From Symsagittifera roscoffensis (Eukaryota > Xenacoelomorpha > Acoela > Convolutidae), in contig NC_087067.1 in the NCBI RefSeq assembly GCF_963678635.1, forward strand, positions 43,749,829 through 43,813,828: a stretch of DNA of 64,000 bases, given 5' to 3'. Made by a program: the position numbers and the translations under genes. The notes beneath the pieces are model-generated. The model searched no databases. It saw nothing but the letters and a program-made list of their open reading frames with translations, and had not been told where the DNA came from. Of this stretch, positions 11,914 through 23,800 are shown one piece after another; the first letter of the stretch is position 1; each line of letters starts with the position of its first letter.

Positions 11914-12943
11914 TGGCTCATCAGTTTCATTTTTCGCCATTCGGATTAAAGATTTTCAAAGAAGCAGGGGCCTAAAATTTAACAAGCTGATTTCCAGATG
12001 TATACTTAGTAGCGAGCTAATAGCTGGCCTCTGTATAATAAGTTCAACACGTCACATTTTAAAAAATTTCGAAAGAACTGATTAAAAAGAATCAAGACAA
12101 TAATCTGACTTGCGGGAACTCAAAAAGATCTAGTTTTAAATTTTTTTGAAGAAATTTTTTTGACCAGCCTCGGGTAACCGCCGAAGAAGAATAAATAACA
12201 ATGAGATTTCCAGATATCTTAATTTGTAACTCGTTTAATTTCAACTGCTAAAAAGATACTAAAACAAAAAAGGTAATACTTAACAACAAAAATTCAAAGT
12301 TTATTTGACTTTTTTTGGTTGCGGTTGCTAGATACTTGCCGTAAAAAGAAATACAATGATTTTCTACAAAAATGCCTCAAATTTTTTTTCTAACCTCTTG
12401 AACTGGTCTGAACTTTAACAAATGGCTTAATTTTGATAGCATTTTTTACCGTTAATTTTTCCTAGGATTCTTTGGGTTAAAAAAGACCAGTCAACTTTAT
12501 TTTCGCGCCGTAGTGAGATTAGGCCTCGCAATTTTCTGACTAGAAAGGTGGAGAGTTAAGTCAAAGCCACGTCGAATATATTGTGTATTCTATTACACAT
12601 TTTGAAGTAAAGTAAAAATATTCAAACTTTCAGTAAAACAGCAATCTGAACTTACGCAAAAACTGATGAGACATTCGTTGATCCGCCAAAAAAGAATTAA
12701 CAGCCCCTTCAGATTGTTAGATATATCATTTTTAAAACCGATCAATTAATTTCAACTGAAAATAGCTACGGAAAATTTAAAAATGGACTAAAACAAAGTC
12801 AAAAACTCAAAATTTAAGTATCTGTTTTACTGCTGTAATTGCTGGAGATTTTGCGAAAACTTGAAGTACATTGATTTAAAACATCCACCCAATAGAAACT
12901 TCTTTTAGCTTCAAACTTTTTCCGGACAAATACAGAGCTTTAC

Positions 12944-13016
12944 TCCCCGCGGCGAGATTCAAACTCGCAATCTTCTGGTTAGGAGCCAGACGCCTTATCC
13001 ATTAGGCCACGCTAGC
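12944..13016 (-). tRNA. tRNA-Arg(CCT)-like, copy 12, decaying
   Basis: Same changes as copy 11: T loop TTTGAAT and acceptor GCTAGCG. Anticodon is CCT. Confidence 0.5.
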
Positions 13017-14052
13017 TGGCTCATCAGTTTCATTTTTCGCCATTCGGATTAAAGATTTTCAAAGAAGCAGGGGCCTAAAATTTAACAAGCTGATTTCCAG
13101 ATGTATACTTAGTAGCGAGCTAATAGCTGGCCTCTGTATAATAAGTTCAACACGTCACATTTTAAAAAACTTCGAAAGAACTGATTAAAAAATAATCAAG
13201 ACAATAATCTGACTTGCGGGAACTCAAAGAGATCTAGTTTTAAAATTTTTTGAAGAAATTGTTTTGAAAAGCCTCGGGTAACCGCCGAAGAAGAATAAAT
13301 AACAATGAGACTTCCAGATATCTCAATTTGTAACTCGTTTAATTTCAACTGCTAAAAAGATACGAAAACAAAAAAGGTAATAACTCAACAAAAAAAATTC
13401 AAAGTTTATTTGACTTTTTTCTGTTGCGGTTGCTAGATACTTGCCAGAAAATGAAATACAATGATTTTCTACAAAAATGACTCAATTTAATTTTTTTTTC
13501 TATCCTCTTGAACTGGTCTGAACTTTAACAAATGGCTTAATTTTGATAGCATTTTTTACCGTAAATTTTTCCTAGGATTCTTTGAGTTAAAAAAGACCAG
13601 TCAACTTTAATTTCGCGCCGTGGTGAGATTTGGCCTCGCAATTTTCTGGCTAGAAAGGTGGAGAGTTAACTCAAAGCCACGTCGAATATATTGTGTATTC
13701 TATTACACATTTTGAAATAAAGGAAAAACATTCAAACTTTCAAAAAAACAGCAATCTGAACTTACGCAAAAACTGATGAAACATTCGTTGAATCCCCAAA
13801 AAAAGAATGAACAGCCTTCAGATTGTTATATATATCATTTTTAAAACCGATTAATTAATTTCAACCGAAAATAGCTACGGAAAATTTAAAAATGGACTAA
13901 AACAAAGTCAAAATCTCAAAATTTAAGTATCTGTTTTACTGATGTAATTGCTGGAGATTTTGCGAAAACTTGAAGTACATTGATTTAAAACAGCCACCCA
14001 ATCGAAACTGCTTTTAGCTTCAAAATTTTTCCGGACAAATACAGAGCTTTAC

Positions 14053-14125
14053 TCCCGGCGGCGATATTCGAAGTCGCAATCTTCTGGTTAGGAGCCAGAC
14101 GCCTTATCCATTAGGCCCCGCTAGC
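14053..14125 (-). pseudogene. tRNA-Arg(CCT) pseudogene, copy 13
   Basis: The anticodon loop is kept (CCT). Base 8 is G where T is expected, the last T-stem pair is broken, and the 3' acceptor strand has changed to CGCCGGG. It is probably a pseudogene. Confidence 0.55.
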
Positions 14126-15173
14126 TGGCTCATCAGTTTCATTATAGTTAAGTTTCATTTTTCGCCATTCGGATTAAAGATTTTCAAAGAAGCAGGGGCC
14201 TGAAATTTAACAAGCTGATTTCCAGATGTATACTTAGTAGCGAGCTAATAGCTGGCCTCTGTATAATAAGTTCAACACGTCACATTTTAAAAAATTTCGA
14301 AAGAACTGATTAAAAAGTAATCAAGACAATAATCTGACTTGCGGGAACTCAAAGAGATCTAGTTTTAAAATTTTTTGAAGAAATTGTTTTGAAAAGCCTC
14401 GTGTAACCGCCGAAGAAGAATAAATAACAATGAGACTTCCAGATATCTTAATTTGTAACTCGTTTAATTTCAACTGCTAAAAAGATACTAAAACAAAAAA
14501 GGTAATAACTCAACAAAAAAAATTCAAAGTTTATTTGACTTTTTTCTGTTGCGGTTGCTAGATACTTGCCAGAAAATGAAATACAATGATTTTCTACAAA
14601 AATGTCTCAATTTTTTTTTCTATCCTCTTGAACTGGTCTGAACTTTAACAAATGGCTTAACTTTGATAGCATTTTTTACCGTGAATTTTTGCTAGCATTC
14701 TTTGGGTTAAAAAAAGACCAGTCAACTTTAATTTCGCGCCGTGGTGAGATTTGGCCTCGCAATTTTCTGGCTAGAAAGGTGGAGAGTTAACTCAAAGCCA
14801 CGTCGAATATATTGTGTATTCTATTACACATTTTGAAATAAAGGAAAAATATTCAAACTTTCGAAAAAACAGCAATCTGAACTTACGCAAAAACTGATGA
14901 GACATTCGTTGAATCCCAAAAGAATGAACAGCCTTCAGATTGCTAGATATCTCATTTTAAAAACCGATTAATTAATTTCAACTGAAAATAGCTACGGAAA
15001 TAATAAAAAAAAATGGACTGAAACAAAGACAAAAACTCAAAATTTAAGTATCTGTTTTACTGCTGTAATTGCTGGAGATTTTGCGGAAACTTGAGGTACA
15101 ATGATTTAATACAGCCAACCGATCAAAACTGCTATTAGCTTCAAACTTTTTCCGGACAGAAACAGAGCTTTAC

Positions 15174-15246
15174 TACCCGCGGCGAGATTCGTACTCGCAA
15201 TCTTCAGATTAGGAGCCAGACACCTTATCCATTAGGCCACGCTAGC
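15174..15246 (-). pseudogene. tRNA-Arg(CCT) pseudogene, copy 14
   Basis: The anticodon stem 3' strand is TCTGA instead of CCAGA, which breaks pairing. The D stem has one change and the T loop is TACGAAT. It is a pseudogene by structure, though the CCT triplet remains. Confidence 0.55.
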
Positions 15247-16296
15247 TGGCTCATCAGTTTCATTATAGTTAAGTTTTATTTTTCGCCATTCGGATTAAAG
15301 ATTTTTTAAAGAAGCAGGGGCCTGAAATTTGACAAGCTGATTTCCAGATGTATACTTAGTAGCGAGCTAATAGCAGGCCTCTGTATAATAAGTTCAACAC
15401 GTCACATTTTGAAAAATTTTGAAAGAACTGATTAAAAAATAATCAAGACAATAATCTGACTTGCGGGAACTCAAAGAGATCTAGTTTTAAAGTTTTTTGC
15501 AGAATTTGTTTGTGACCAGCCTCGGGTAACCGCCAAAGAAAAATGAATAACAATCAGATTTCCAGATATCTTTATTTGTAACTCGTATAATTTCAACTGC
15601 TAAAAAGAAACGAAAACAAAAAAGGTAAAAACTCAACAAAAAAAAATCAAAGTTTATTTGACTTTTTTATTGTTGCGATTCCTAGATACTTGCCGTAAAA
15701 AGAAATACAATGATTTTCTACAAAAATGTCTCAAATTTTTTTCTATCCTCTTGAACTGGTCTGAACTTTAACAAATTGCTTAATTTTGATAGCATTTTTA
15801 CCGTTAATTTTTCCTAGGATTCTTTGTGTTAAAAAAGGCCAGTCAACGTTATTTTCGCGCCGTGGTGAGACTTAAGCTCGCAATTTTCTGGCTAGAAATG
15901 TGAAGAGTTAGCCCAACGCCACGTCGAATATCCTGTGTATTCTATTTTACATTTTGAAATAAAGGAAAAACATTCAAACTTTCAGTAAAACAGCAATCTG
16001 AACTTACGCAAAAACTGATGAGACATTCGTTGATCCGCCAAAAAAGAATGAACAGCCCCTTCAGATTGCTAGATATATCATTTTGAAAACCAATTAATTA
16101 ATTTCAACTGAAAATAGCTACGGAAAATTTAAAAAATGGACTAAAACAAAGTCAAAAACTCAAAATTTAAGTATCTGTTTTACTGCTGTAATTGCTGGAG
16201 ATTTTGCGAAAACTTGAAGTACATTGATTTAAAACAGCCACCGAATCGAAACTGCTGTTCGCTTCAAACTTTTTCCGGACAAATACAGCGCTTTAC

Positions 16297-16369
16297 TACC
16301 CGCGGCGAGATTCGAACATGCAATCTTCTGGTTAGGAGCCAGACGCCTTATCCATTAGGCCACGCTGGC
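16297..16369 (-). tRNA. tRNA-Arg(CCT)-like, copy 15
   Basis: The D arm, anticodon arm and T loop are intact and the anticodon is CCT. The T stem has two mismatches (GCATG against CTCGC). The acceptor has the usual 4-69 mismatch. Confidence 0.5.
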
Positions 16370-17414
16370 TCGATTATCAGTTTCATTACAGTTAAGCTTC
16401 ATTTTTCGCCATTCGGTTTAAAGATTTTCAAAGAAGCAGAGGCCTGAATATTAACAAGCTGATTTCCAGATGTATACTTAGTAGCGAGCTAATGGCAGGC
16501 CTCTGTATAATAAGATCCACACGTCACATTTTAAAAAAAATTTCGAGAGAACTGATTAAAAAATAATCGAGACAATAATCTGACTTGCGGGAACTCAAAG
16601 AGATCTAGTTTTAAAATTTTTTGAAGAAATTTTTTTTGACCAGCCTCGGGTAACCGCCGAAGAAGAACAAATAACAATGAGATTTCCAGATATCTTAATT
16701 TGTAACTCGTTTAATTTCAACTGCTAAAAAGATACGAAAACAGTAAAAACTCAACAAAAAAAAATCAAAGTTTATTTGACTTTTTTATTGTTGCGATTCC
16801 TAGATACTTGCCGTAAAAAGAAATACAATGACTTTCTACAAAAATGTCTCAAATTTTTTTCTATCCTCGTGAACTGGTCTGAACTTTAACAAATTGCTTA
16901 ATTTTGATAGCATTTTTACCGTTAATTTTTCCTAGGATTCTTTGGGTTAAAAAAGACCAGTCAACTTTATTTTCGCGCCGTGGTGAGACTTAAGCTCGCA
17001 ATTTTCTGGCTAGAAATGTGAAGAGTTAACCCAAAGCCACGTCGAATATATTGTGTATTCTATTACACAGTTTGAAATAAAGGAAAAATATTCAAACTTT
17101 CAGTAAAACAGCTATCTGAATTTACGCAAAAACTGATAAGACATTCGTTGATCCGCCGAAAAAGAATAAACAGCCCCTTCAGATTGCTAGATATATCATT
17201 TTGAAAACCGATTAATTAATTTCAACTGAAAATAGCTGCGGAAAATTTAAAAAATGGACTAAAACAAAGTCAAAAACTCAAAAATTAAAAATCTGTTTTA
17301 CTGCTGTAGTTGCTGGAGATTTTGCGAAAACTTGAAGCACATTGATTTAAAACAGCCACCTAATCGAAACTGCTATTAGCTTCTAACTTTTTCGGGAAAA
17401 ATACAGAGCCATAC

Positions 17415-17487
17415 CACCCGCGGCGAGATTCGAACGCGCAATCTTCTCGATAGGAGCCAGACGCCTTATCCATTAGGCCACGCTGGC
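17415..17487 (-). tRNA. tRNA-Arg(CCT)-like, copy 16, with T-run downstream
   Basis: Anticodon is CCT, but the loop ends in T (A38 changed), one anticodon-stem pair is broken and the discriminator is G. A TTTTT run lies about 14 nt downstream (17397-17401, minus strand), as in copy 4. Those two are the only copies with a close Pol III-type stop. Confidence 0.45.
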
Positions 17488-18505
17488 TGGATCATCGGTT
17501 TCATATAGTTAAGTTTTATTTTTCGCCATTCGGATTAAAGATTTTCAAAGAAGCAGGGGCCTGAAATTTAACAAGCTGATTTCCAGATGTATACTTAGTA
17601 GCGAGATAATAGCAGGCCTCTGTATAATAAGTTCAACACGTCACATTTTAAAAAATTTCGAAAGAACTGATTAAAAAATAATCGAGACAATAATCTGACT
17701 TGCGGGAACTCAAAGACATCTAGTTTTAAAATTTTTTGAAGAAATTCTTATCAACCGCCGAAGAAGATTTCCAGATATCTTAATTTGCAACTCGTTTAAT
17801 TTCAACTGCTAAAAAGAAACGAAAACAAAAAAGGTAATAACTCAACAAAAAAAATCAAAGTTTATTTGACTTTTTTATTGTTGCGATTACTAGATACTTG
17901 CCGTAAAAAGAAAAACAATGATTTTCTGCAGTATTGTCTCAAATTTTTTTTCTATCCTCTTGAACTGGTCTGAACTTTAACAAATGGCTTAATTTTGATA
18001 GCATTTTTACCGTTAATTTTTCCTAGGATTCTTTGGGTTAAAAAAGACCAGTCAACTTTATTTTCGAGCCGTGGTGAGACTTAGGTTCGCAATTTTCTGG
18101 CTAGAAATGTGAAGAGTTAACCCAACGCCACGTCAAATATACTGTGTATTCTATTTTACATTTTGAAATAAAGGAAAAACATTCAAACTTTCAGTAAAAC
18201 AGCAATCTGAACTTACGCAAAAACTGATGAGACATTCGTTGATCCGCCGAAAAAGAATGAACAGCCCCTTCAGATTGCTAGATATATCATTTTGAAAACC
18301 GATTAATTAATTTCAACTGAAAATAGCTGCGGAAAATTTAAAAAATGGACTAAAACAAAGTCAAAAACTCAAAACTTAAAAATCTGTTTTACTGCTGTAG
18401 TTGCTGGAGATTTTGCGAAAACTTGAAGCACATTGATTTAAAACAGCCACCTAATCGAAACTGCTATTAGCATCAAACTTTTTCCGGACAAATACAGAGC
18501 TTTAC

Positions 18506-18578
18506 TACCCGCGGCGAGATTCGAATGCGCAATCTTCTGGTAAGGAGCCAGACGCTTAATCCATTAGGCCACGCTGGC
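18506..18578 (-). tRNA. tRNA-Arg(CCT)-like, copy 17
   Basis: Anticodon is CCT with A37 changed to T. The D stem is disrupted and the T stem has one mismatch, so this copy is decaying. Confidence 0.45.
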
Positions 18579-19625
18579 TCGATCATCAGTTTCATTATAG
18601 TTAAGTTTCATTTTTCGCCATTCGGATTAAAGACTTTCAAAGAAGCTGAGGCCTGAATAGTAACAAGCTGATTTCCAGATGTATGCTTAGTAGCGAGCTA
18701 ATGGCAGGCCTCTGTATAATAAGATCATCACGTCACATTTTAAAAAATTTCGAAAGAACTGATTAAAAAATAATCAAGGCAATAATCTGACTTCGGGGAA
18801 CTCAAAGAGATCTAGTTTTAAAATTTTTTGAAGAATTTCTTCTGACCAGCCTCGGGTAACCGCCGAAGAAGAATAAATAACAATGAGATTTCCAGATATC
18901 TTAATTTGTAACTCGTTTAATTTCAACTGCTAAAAAGATACTAAAACAAAAAAGGTAATACTGAACAACAAAAATTCAAAATTTATTTGACTTTTTTTTG
19001 TTGCGGTTGCTAGATACTTGCCGTAAAAAGAAATACAATGATTTTCTACAAAAATGTCTCAAATTTTTTTTCTAACCTCTTGAACTGGTCTGAACTTTAA
19101 CAAATGGCTCAATTTTGATAGCATTTTTTACCGCTTATTTTTACTAGGATTCTTTGGGTTAAAAAAGACCAGTCAACTTTATTTTCGCGCCGTGGCGAGA
19201 TTTGGTTCGCAATTTTCTGGCTAGAAATGTGAAGAGTTAACCCAAAGCCACGTCGAATATATTGTGTATTCTATTACAAAGTTTGAAATAAAGGAAAAAT
19301 ATTCAAACTTTCAGTAAAACAGCAATCTGAATTTACGCAGAAACTGATGAGACATTCGTTGAAACCCCCAAAAAAACGAACCGCCGTCAGATTGCTAGAT
19401 AACTCATTTTGAAAACCGATTGATTAATTTCAACTAAAAATAGCTACGGAAATTTTAAATACAATTGGACTAAAACAAAGTCAAAAACTCAAAATTTAAG
19501 TATCTGTTTTACTGCTGGAATTGCTGGAGATTTTGCGGAAACTTGAGGTACAATGATTTAAAACAGCCACCCAATCGAAACTGCTATTAGCTTCAAACTT
19601 TTTCGGGACAAATACAGAGCTATAC

Positions 19626-19698
19626 TAGCCGCGGCGAGATTCGAACGCGCAATCTTCTGGATAGGAGCCAGACGCCTTAACCATTAGGCCACGCTGGC
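19626..19698 (-). tRNA. tRNA-Arg(CCT)-like, copy 18
   Basis: Anticodon is CCT with A38 changed to T. The acceptor 3' strand is CGCGGCT, the D loop is altered and one T-stem pair is broken. Confidence 0.45.
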
Positions 19699-20736
19699 TG
19701 GATCATCAGTTACATTATAGTTAAGTTTTATTTTTCGCCATTCGGATTAAAGATTTTCAAAGAAGCAGGGGACTGAAATTTAACAAGCTGATTTCCAGAT
19801 GTAGACTTAGTAGCGAGCTAATAGCAGGCCTCTGCATAATAAGTTCAACACGTCACATTTTAAAAAACTTCAAAAGAACTGATTAAAAAACAATCGAGAC
19901 AATGATCTGACCTGCGGGAACTCAAAGAGATCTAATTTTAAAATGTTTTGAAGAAATTTTTTTTGACCAGCCTCGGGTAACCGCCGAAGAAGAATAAATA
20001 ACAATGAGATTTCCAGATATCTTAATTTGTAACTCGTTTAATTTCAACTGCTAAAAAGATACAAAAACAAGAAAAGGTAATACTCAACAACAAAAATTCA
20101 AAATTTATTTGACTTTTTGTTGCGGTTGCTAGATACTTGCCGTAAAAAGAAATACAATGATTTTCAACAAAATTGTCTCAAATTTTTTTTCTAACCTCTT
20201 GAACTGGTCTGAGCTTTAACTAAAAGCTTAATTTTGAATGCACTTGTTAACGTTATTTATCCTAGGATTTTTTGGGTTATAAAGACTACTCAGTTATATT
20301 TTCGTACCGCGGTGAGACTTAGGCTCGCAACTTTTTGGATAGAAACCAGAAGCGTTAATCTAAAACTACATGGAATATACCTTGCGTGTTTCTATTACAC
20401 GTTTTCTCATCAAAGAAAATTATCCATTTTCAGTTCGACAGCCCTCTGAACTTACGCAAAAATTGGTGACACATTCTTTAAGCCGCCAAAGAAGGATGAA
20501 CTGCCTTCAGATTGCTAGATATCTTATTTTGCCAACCGATTAACTTCAACTGAAAAACGGTCGGTAAATGAAAAAATTTACTAACTCAAAGAAACAAATT
20601 CAAACTTTGTGTAATTGTTTTACTGCTGCAATTGCTGGAGACTTTGCAAAAACTTGAAATACAATGATTTATTACATCCACCCAATCGAAATTACTATTA
20701 GCTTCAAGATTTTTCCGGACAGATACAGGAGTTTTC

Positions 20737-20809
20737 TACCCGCTGAGAGATTCCCACTCGGAATCTTCTGGTTAGGAGCCAGACTCCATATCCATTAGGC
20801 CACGCGGAC
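20737..20809 (-). pseudogene. tRNA-Arg(CCT) pseudogene, copy 19 (array edge)
   Basis: This is the most diverged copy, at the right array edge. The T loop is TGGGAAT, the D stem is broken and the T stem is altered. The anticodon arm with CCT is still readable. Confidence 0.55.
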
Positions 20810-20880
20810 TGGACGTTCAGAGTTTCAGTATAGTTATGTTTTGCTTTTCGCCATTCGGATTAAAGATTTTCAAAGAAACA

Positions 20881-23800
20881 GAAGCCTGCGTTCCGACAAG
20901 CTGATTTCCAGCTGTACACTTATTAGCGAGCTAATGGCGGGCCTCTGTATATTAAGATCAAAACGTCACATTTTAAGTAATTTTAAAGAACTGATCTAAA
21001 AAAATATCAAAACAATATTCTGACTTGTAGGAATTCAAAGAAGAGATCTGATTCAAAGTTTTTTTTGCTATCCTCTTGAACTGGTCAGAACTTTAACAAA
21101 AGCTTAATTTAGATAGCACTTTTACCGTTATTTTTTCCTAGGATTCTTTGGGTTATCAAGACTAGTCAGTTATAGTTTCGTACCGCGGTGAGACTTAGAC
21201 TCGCAAATTTCTGGTAAGAAACCTGAAGCGTTAATCTAAAGCCACGATGAAAAAACGTGTAATATAATACACAATCAATGTATATTCCATGTGGCTTTAG
21301 ATTAAGCTTCAGGTTTCTAACCAGAACGTTGCCAGCCTAATTTATCTCGAAATCTTCAAGGATTTGAGCAGTCATATTTGGAGGCAAGATTCGCACTCTT
21401 TGAGAGTACACTGAGAGCACCCAAACACAGGCTTGGAAATTTCAAGAATTGTAGAATGAGTTTTCTGAAAAAATTTGAGAAAATCACAAAAGTCGTCCTA
21501 TCTCGTACACTAAAAAGATTTGGGCAGTCATAATACGAGACCAAATTCGCACATAATACGAGACCAAAATAAACACTAGATTCAAACTGATCCGTTATGC
21601 CCTTAACTGTTTCAAAAAACGCTTAAACATGTCAAGATACGTGTAACACGCATTTAAATATAGTATAGTTTATCATTGTTTACAATAGTTTCAAGGTTGA
21701 AAAGCTTAATAATTAGTGTTAAATCGGTGGAAAAATTGAAAACAAACAGAAGCCTGCGTTCCGACAAGCTGATTTCCAGCTGTACATTTATTAGCGAGCT
21801 AATGGCAGGCCTCTGTATATTAAGATCAAAACGTCACATTTTAAGTAATTTTAAAGAACTGATCTAAAAAATTATCAAAACAATATTCTGACTTGTAGGA
21901 ATTCAAAGAAGAGATCTGATTCAAAGTTTTTTTGCTATCCTCTTGAACTGGTCAGAACTTTAACAAAAGCTTAATTTAGATAGCACTTTTACCGTTATTT
22001 TTTCCTAGGATTCTTTGGGTTATCAAGACTAGTCAGTTATGGTTTCGTACCGCGGTGAGACTTAGACTCGCAAATTTCTGGTAAGAAACCTGAAGCGTTA
22101 ATCTAAAGCCACGATGAAAAAACGTGTAATATAACACACAATCAATGTATATTCCATGTGGCTTTAGATTAAGCTTCAGGTTTCTAACCAGAACGTTGCC
22201 AGTCTAATATATCTCGAAAACTTCAAGGATTTGAGCAGTCATATTTGGAGGCAAGATTCGCACTCTTTGAGAGTACACTGAGAGCACCCAAACACAGGCT
22301 TGGAAATTTCAAGAATTGTAGAATGAGTTTTCCGAAAAAATTCAAGAAAATCACAAAAGTCGTCCTATCTCGTACACTAAAAAGATTTGGGCAGTCATAA
22401 TACGAGACCAAATTCGCACATAATACGAGACCAAAATAAACACTAGATTCAAACTGATCCGTTATGCCCTTAACTGTTTAAAAACGCTTAAACATGTCAA
22501 GATACGTGTAACACTCATTTAAATATAGTATAGTTATCATTGTTTACAATAGTTTCAAGGTTGAAAAGCTTAATAATTAGTGTTAAATCGGTGGAAAAAT
22601 TGAAAAGAAACAGAAGCCTGCGTTCCGACAAGCTGATTTCCAGCTGTACATTTATTAGCGAGCTAATGGCAGGCCTCTGTATATTAAGATCAAAACGTCA
22701 CCTTTTTAAGTAATTTTAAAGAACTGATCTAAAAAATTATCAAAACAATATTCTGACTTGTAGGAATTCAAAGAAGAGATCTGATTCAAAGTTTTTTTTG
22801 CTATCCTCTTGAACTGGTCAGAACTTTAACAAAAGCTTAATTTAGATAGCACTTTTACCGTTATTTTTTCCTAGGATTCTTTGGGTTATCAAGACTAGTC
22901 AGTTATAGTTTCGTACCGCGGTGAGACTTAGACTCGCAAATTTCTGGTAAGAAACCTGAAGCGTTAATCTAAAGCCACGATGAAAAACGTGTAATATAAC
23001 ACACAATGTGGCTTTAGATTAAGCTTCAGGTTTCTAACCAGAACGTTGCCAGTCTAATATATCTCGAAAACTTCAAGGATTTGAGCAGTCATATTTGGAG
23101 GCAAGATTCGCACTCTTTGAGAGTACACTGAGAGCACCCAAACACAGGCTTGGAAATTTCAAGAATTGTAGAATGAGTTTTCTGAAAAAATTTGAGAAAA
23201 TCACAAAAGTCGTCCTATCTCGTACACTAAAAAGATTTGGGCAGTCATAATACGAGACCAAATTCGCACATAATACGAGACCAAAATAAACACTAGATTC
23301 AAACTGATCCGTTATGCCCTTAACTGTTTAAAAAAACGCTTAAACATGTCAAGATACGTGTAACACGCATTTAAATATAGTATAGTTTATCATTGTTTAC
23401 AATAGTTTCAAGGTTGAAAAGCTTAATAATTAGTGTTAAATCGGTGGAAAAATTGAAAAGAAACAGAAGCCTGCGTTCCGACAAGCTGATTTCCAGCTGT
23501 ACATTTATTAGCGAGCTAATGGCAGGCCTCTGTATATTAAGATCAAAACGTCACATTTTAAGTAATTTTAAAGAACTGATCTAAAAAATTATCAAAACAA
23601 TATTCTGACTTGTAGGAATTCAAAGAAGAGATCTGATTCAAAGTTTTTTTTGCTATCCTCTTGAACTGGTCAGAACTTTAACAAAAGCTTAATTTAGATA
23701 GCACTTTTACCGTTATTTTTTCCTAGGATTCTTTGGGTTATCAAGACTAGTCAGTTATGGTTTCGTACCGCGGTGAGACTTAGACTCGCAAATTTCTGGT

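Larger units (their letters stand above)
1..20880 (-). repeat. 1.12-kb tRNA-Arg tandem array (satellite)
   Basis: At least 18 head-to-tail units run from the left window edge, so the array probably continues outside. The 19 tRNA starts are spaced 1117, 1117, 1066, 1125, 1120, 1121, 1123, 1121, 1120, 1119, 1103, 1109, 1121, 1123, 1118, 1091, 1120 and 1111 bp apart. Each unit holds one 73-nt tRNA-Arg-like gene and, about 440 bp to its left, a decayed tRNA-Arg-like sequence, both on the minus strand. The rest is non-coding AT-rich DNA. Local homogenisation is visible. Bases 1 to about 1020 nearly match 5545-6590, the block 6.2-8.4 kb nearly matches 8.4-10.6 kb, and the units around 11.8 and 12.9 kb are near-identical. 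Short ORFs inside are chance products. Confidence 0.95.

Noticed and set aside
1-20880. CRISPR-like or rDNA-like array
   Set aside because: Units are ~1.1 kb, nearly identical throughout, and contain tRNA sequences with no spacers; no rRNA sequence is recognised.
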